NCBI RefSeq assembly: GCF_018917435.1
Contig: NZ_JAHLOQ010000020.1
Span: 1 to 61,138, forward strand
Direction of reading: 5' to 3'
DNA length: 61,138 nucleotides
DNA from: Intestinibacter bartlettii
GTDB taxonomy: Bacteria > Bacillota > Clostridia > Peptostreptococcales > Peptostreptococcaceae
Below, piece by piece: positions 57,937 through 61,138 of this stretch; the stretch's first letter is position 1, and every line of letters starts with the position of its first letter. The notes under the pieces were generated by a model. It saw only the letters and a program-made list of their open reading frames with translations. It was not told where the DNA came from and searched no databases. A program made the translations under genes and the position numbers.

Positions 57937-58998
57937 TTAAAAATCAAAAACAGAGTTTTTATCGAATTTAACTCTAATTTTTTGTCCTAATTCAACTTTT
58001 CTTATATTTTTATCAACTTCCATCTGTAATGAAAGATTATTTTCGTTGTCACAATTTTTTATATGTATATTGTACGTAAATGAATTTTCTATAACTTTTA
58101 CAACAGTCATTTCAAATATATTTTCGCTATCTTCTAAAATTTCTTGATTATCTTGAATTACTTTCATATGGTGGGCTCTTATTCCAACATGTTTAGAATT
58201 TTCGTCAACACCATTTTCTATCTTACATTTAAATCCCCATTCTTTGGCAAATACTGTATTTGTATCTATTATATCACAAGATGAGATATTTTTACATCCT
58301 GTTATAACTGCCTCTGTCATACAACGTGGGTGTACAAATAGTTCATCTTTTTTTCTTTTAGGTAATGAAACTCCGCTATCAAATACTATGATATCATCAC
58401 TTATTCTATAAGCTTCTGATATATCATGTGTTACAAATAGTACATTTCCATCAAAATCTTTTAGTATTTCACATAATTCATTTTCCATATTGCTTCTAAG
58501 ATGATAATCTAATGCCGAAAACGGCTCATCTAAAATTAATATATCTGGATTTAAACATAGCGCTCTAGCTAGTGCTATTCTTTGTTGTTGCCCCCCTGAC
58601 AATTGCCATGGGTATCTATTTTCAAATCCTTCTAATCTGAATTTTTTAAGATATTTTTTAGTTATTTCGTCTTTTTCTTCTTTAGATAGTTTTTCAATCC
58701 CTAATTGTATGTTTTCTTTAACAGACATATGTGGAAATAGTGCGTAGTTTTGAAACAGGAATCCTATGTTTCGTTTTTGAGGTGTTAAATTTATCTTCTT
58801 TTCTGAATCAAAAAATACCGTTCCATTTGAAATTATCTTCCCTTTATCAGGTTTTACAATTCCTGCTATACATTTTAATGTCATACTCTTACCACAACCA
58901 GATTGACCTAATAACCCCACTATCCCATTTTCTTGCTCAAATTTAACTTTTAATTTAAAGGAGCCTAAATCTTTTTCTATATCAACATATAAAGACAT
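57937..58998 (-). CDS. modC: Molybdate ABC transporter ATP-binding protein
   Basis: 353 residues. Walker A GQSGCGKSMT, signature LSGGQQQRIALARALC, Walker B LILDEPFSALD, switch His FVTHDISEA. The C-terminal ~120 residues form an OB-like TOBE/MOP region (VGIRAHHMKVI ... LSLQMEVDKN), in line with ModC where bound molybdate can inhibit transport. It is the last gene of modABC, 2 bp after modB. Confidence 0.85.
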   Translation of the reverse strand: MSLYVDIEKDLGSFKLKVKFEQENGIVGLLGQSGCGKSMTLKCIAGIVKPDKGKIISNGTVFFDSEKKINLTPQKRNIGFLFQNYALFPHMSVKENIQLGIEKLSKEEKDEITKKYLKKFRLEGFENRYPWQLSGGQQQRIALARALCLNPDILILDEPFSALDYHLRSNMENELCEILKDFDGNVLFVTHDISEAYRISDDIIVFDSGVSLPKRKKDELFVHPRCMTEAVITGCKNISSCDIIDTNTVFAKEWGFKCKIENGVDENSKHVGIRAHHMKVIQDNQEILEDSENIFEMTVVKVIENSFTYNIHIKNCDNENNLSLQMEVDKNIRKVELGQKIRVKFDKNSVFDF

Positions 58999-59000
58999 TT

Positions 59001-59693
59001 CTATTTACCTCCTCTACTTCTTTTTCCTACAAGATCTTGTTGTTTATCTGACCAAAAGTTTAATATTAATATCATAACTACTGAAATAGCAACAATTGTT
59101 GCAACCCATAACATCGCACCTTTATAATTCATAGCTTGTACTTGGAAGAATATCGCAAGTGGCATAGTTTGAGTTTTACCTGGTATATTACCAGCCATCA
59201 TTAATGTTGCCCCAAATTCACCTAATGCTCTTGCAAAAGATAATACTACTCCACCGATTATCCCTGGCCACGCAAGAGGTACTGATACCTTGTAGAATAT
59301 TTTCCAATTACTCATACCTAATGTTTTTGCTGCTGAAATTAGATTATCATCAATTTGTTCAAAAGCTGAACGAGCTGATCTATACATCATAGGAAATGCT
59401 ACTACAACAGCTGCAATTACAGTTGCCGTCCAAGTAAATATTAAATTTATATCAAACTTTAATAAAAATTTTCCTGCTGGTCCATTTTTACCAAAGAATA
59501 TTAGTAAAAAGAATCCCAAAACAGTAGGAGGAAGAACAAGCGGTAGTGTAAATATACTATCGATTACTCCCCTCCATTTCCCTTTATAGTTTGCAACTAA
59601 GTAAGCTGTTCCTATTCCTAAAAAAAATGTTATTACTGTCGCCAATAAAGATGTTTTAACCGAAATCCAAAGAGGTGTTAATCCTGCATCCAT
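59001..59693 (-). CDS. modB: Molybdate ABC transporter permease
   Basis: 230 residues with five to six membrane helices. PLVLPPTVLGFFLLIFFGKNG and the EAA-loop AAKTLGMSNWKIFYKVSVPLAWPGI are hallmarks of ModB. FGATLMMAGNIPGKTQTMP is the C-terminal ModB block. It pairs with ModC and takes oxyanion from ModA. ATG 59693 follows GAGGAGGAAG. Confidence 0.9.
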   Translation of the reverse strand: MDAGLTPLWISVKTSLLATVITFFLGIGTAYLVANYKGKWRGVIDSIFTLPLVLPPTVLGFFLLIFFGKNGPAGKFLLKFDINLIFTWTATVIAAVVVAFPMMYRSARSAFEQIDDNLISAAKTLGMSNWKIFYKVSVPLAWPGIIGGVVLSFARALGEFGATLMMAGNIPGKTQTMPLAIFFQVQAMNYKGAMLWVATIVAISVVMILILNFWSDKQQDLVGKRSRGGK

Positions 59694-59735
59694 CTTATTC
59701 TTCCTCCTCTTAAATTTTAATTTTCTATATTTATT

Positions 59736-59778
59736 AATAACCTATAAATGATAGTAAATATATCATCTATAGGTTATT
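59736..59778 (-). terminator. Hairpin between modA and modB
   Basis: AATAACCTATA (59736-59746) with TATAGGTTATT (59768-59778) and an inner GATA/TATC pair. On the minus strand the tail is only moderately T-rich. As with nikA, it follows a binding-protein gene and probably keeps modA message above modBC. Confidence 0.6.
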
Positions 59779-59836
59779 TTTATACAAAGTTATTAATTAT
59801 ATATTTATTTTTATAATTTCAAAATAAATTTAATTA

Positions 59837-60670
59837 TTATTTAGCTTTTTTAAATCCGTATTTTTCTAATATATTTTGTCCTGCATCACTTAATAAGAAA
59901 TCTTCAAATTGTTTAGCAGCATCTGTTTTTTTACTATCTTTAAGAACAGCTATTGGATAAGCTATTTCTGAGTGAGTATCTTCATCTGTAGTTAAAACTA
60001 CATCAACATCATCAACTCCATGAGTGTCACTTAAATAAACAAATCCAACTTGTGCAGCACCTTGTTGTACATATGATAAAACTTGTTTAACGTCTTTTCC
60101 TAAAACTAATTTGTTTTGTACTGCATCATATAATTTAGTATTATCTAAAACTTCTTTAGCATATTTACCTGCTGGAACACTTTCAGGATCACCTATAGCT
60201 ATTTTTGTTATAGAATCACTTTTTAAGTCATCTAATGAATCTATTTTTTCACCTTTAGCTGCAACTAATACTAAGTCATTTATTAATAAAGTTTTTACAT
60301 CGTCTTTATTTATTGTTCCATCTTCAACTAATGCGTCCATTTGTTTTGCACCTGCAGATATAAATACGTCACAATCTGCACCTTCTTGTATTTGTTGCAT
60401 TAATGTTCCTGAAGAACCTAGGTTAACAGTTAATTTTACATCTGGATTTACTTCTTTGAATTCTTTTTCGATTTCTACCATTGCTTCTTGTAATGAAGCT
60501 GCAGCAGATATATTTAACTCTATCTCTTTTCCTGATGATTGTGAAGATGATGCATCACTTGATGATCCTGATGATGAATTAGAAGATGATGAGCTACTTC
60601 CATTACTGCATCCCACTGCTCCTAGCATTAAGCATAATGCTAAAGTTAAAATACCAAATTTTTTTTTCAT
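59837..60670 (-). CDS. modA: Molybdate-binding lipoprotein ModA
   Basis: 277 residues. Signal peptide with lipobox LGAVGCSNG (Cys21), a long Ser-rich linker (~22-48), then the periplasmic-binding fold: ISAAASLQEAMVEIEKEF, VNLGSSGTLMQQIQEGADCDVFISAG, IAIGDPESVPAGKYAKEVL and QGAAQVGFVYLSDTHG. These are typical ModA blocks, with Ser12-type and Ala-Ala-Ser residues binding the oxyanion; tungstate is also possible. Molybdenum or tungsten enzymes are not encoded in this window. ATG 60670 follows AGGGGGA. Confidence 0.9.
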   Translation of the reverse strand: MKKKFGILTLALCLMLGAVGCSNGSSSSSSNSSSGSSSDASSSQSSGKEIELNISAAASLQEAMVEIEKEFKEVNPDVKLTVNLGSSGTLMQQIQEGADCDVFISAGAKQMDALVEDGTINKDDVKTLLINDLVLVAAKGEKIDSLDDLKSDSITKIAIGDPESVPAGKYAKEVLDNTKLYDAVQNKLVLGKDVKQVLSYVQQGAAQVGFVYLSDTHGVDDVDVVLTTDEDTHSEIAYPIAVLKDSKKTDAAKQFEDFLLSDAGQNILEKYGFKKAK

Positions 60671-60718
60671 GATTGAAAATTCCCCCTACCTTATATTATA
60701 GTTTTTTCATAACCAAAC

Positions 60719-60764
60719 ATGTTATAACATTATTATTTAGTCCTATTTTGTTATGTTATATAAC
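60719..60764. promoter_or_regulatory. Two palindromes upstream of modA
   Basis: ATGTTATAACAT (60719-60730) is a perfect 12-bp palindrome. GTTATATAAC (60755-60764) is a perfect 10-bp palindrome whose half TATATAACG resembles half of an E. coli ModE site. A TATAAT (60700-60695, minus strand) lies between the first palindrome and the gene with no good -35, so the palindrome may bind a regulator at the -35 position. Confidence 0.4.
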
Positions 60765-61059
60765 GTTTTACCATTTTTAATTATGTTCAATTTTATTGTA
60801 TAATGTTTTATATTATTTTTCAACTTTTTTAGACATTTTTTTCCTTTTATTTTTTTATCAAAATCATTTCCTCCCTTATTTTTAGATGTACATAAATAAA
60901 TAAATATTATAAAATATTAGGTTTTGTTAACTAGATATGAAAAAAATGATCCTCGACAGGATTAATAACCGATAGGTTCAAATTTAGATTTCACATATTA
61001 AAAAATGGCATAACAAATAAGCCTAACAAAATTATAATTTTTTTAGACTTAAAGTGCAA
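60765..61059. other. AT-rich spacer between modA promoter and a transposase fragment
   Basis: About 295 bases with no gene. GGTTTTGTTAACTAG (60920-60934) resembles the GG-started terminal repeat of IS6-like elements and may mark the element end. No tRNA or terminator is seen. Confidence 0.35.
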
Positions 61060-61138
61060 TTAATATTTAACAAACCAATTAATTTTATCTCGATGAGAAT
61101 AATTAATACCACAAACTTCAGCTGGTGTTAAATTACTC
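61060..61138 (-). CDS. Transposase, C-terminal fragment (DDE type)
   Basis: Reading the minus strand from the right edge, 25 codons end in TAA (61062-61060): SNLTPAEVCGINYSHRDKIN followed by WFVKY. The pattern 'L-T-P-A-E-x-x-G-I ... N-x-W' is the usual tail of DDE/rve transposases related to IS6/IS240-like elements. The catalytic part lies beyond the window. Family assignment is tentative because only the tail is visible. Confidence 0.45.
   Translation of the reverse strand, partial: SNLTPAEVCGINYSHRDKINWFVKY

Noticed and set aside
60937-61020. Possible tRNA because of GGTTCAAAT near 60976
   Set aside because: No acceptor or anticodon stem can be paired around it.

Overview
The window reads as ordinary chromosome of an AT-rich, anaerobic, Gram-positive clostridium. 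The best fit is the Peptostreptococcaceae (Clostridioides, Paraclostridium, Paeniclostridium, Terrisporobacter, Romboutsia and relatives). Support comes from very low GC, strong GGAGG ribosome sites, the recJ-apt-rel-dtd-MBL / hemZ-hisS-aspS neighbourhood, a SCIFF maturase, a leucine T-box and a glycerol regulon with a GlpP antiterminator. I cannot name a species. Almost every gene lies on the minus strand. Each window edge carries the 3' end of a transposase (IS3/IS150-type at the left, another DDE family at the right), so the window may be a contig that stops at repeated insertion sequences.

Layout. 1-120: IS right end. 430-1290: CPBP protease. 1397-6557: a four-gene block (minus strand) of a membrane Ig-like/NTF2-like protein, a membrane helix-hairpin-helix protein, a PP2C phosphatase and a kinase-fold protein that has lost its catalytic residues; this is the most unusual locus here. 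6725-11903: NikABCDE-type nickel importer with large dyads before nikA and nikB. 12180-14663: MATE exporter and an AstE/AspA-like hydrolase. 14847-15300: ABC-ATPase remnant and a possible small RNA. 15410-20757: leucine operon leuA-leuC-leuD-leuB behind a T-box. 20821-23814: PHP hydrolase, S1-domain protein and a DksA/TraR-type zinc protein. 23878-28248: beta-glucoside PTS operon with its LicT/BglG antiterminator and RNA target. 28619-30734: AlkD-like protein and a flavoprotein (plus strand). 30834-32330: secreted metallophosphoesterase. 32539-39169: glycerol regulon glpP-glpK-glpF plus glycerol-3-phosphate oxidoreductase, NAD/FAD oxidoreductase and DUF1667. 39255-42914: DNA repair enzymes (Nfo, Ogt), a ferredoxin-flavodoxin protein and a DUF2325 protein behind tandem promoters with Fur-like boxes. 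43002-54135: aspS, hisS, hemZ, an MBL hydrolase, dtd, rel, apt and recJ. 54322-57831: SAM methyltransferase, gamma-carbonic anhydrase, SCIFF maturase and a low-molecular-weight phosphatase. 57937-60670: molybdate importer modABC.

How it fits together. The window combines housekeeping (translation, stringent response, recombination and repair) with nutrient modules, many of which carry visible RNA or operator control: T-box attenuation (leucine), RAT/terminator (beta-glucosides), two leader terminators (glycerol), Fur-like boxes (DUF2325) and palindromes before metal or oxyanion importers (nik, mod). The unexplained items I rank highest are the pseudokinase/PP2C/HHH membrane locus, a 30-nt sequence shared between the leuA leader and the region upstream of the AlkD gene, an isolated 14-bp hairpin at 41009-41044, a candidate small RNA at 15093-15172, and a SCIFF maturase with no precursor peptide gene beside it.
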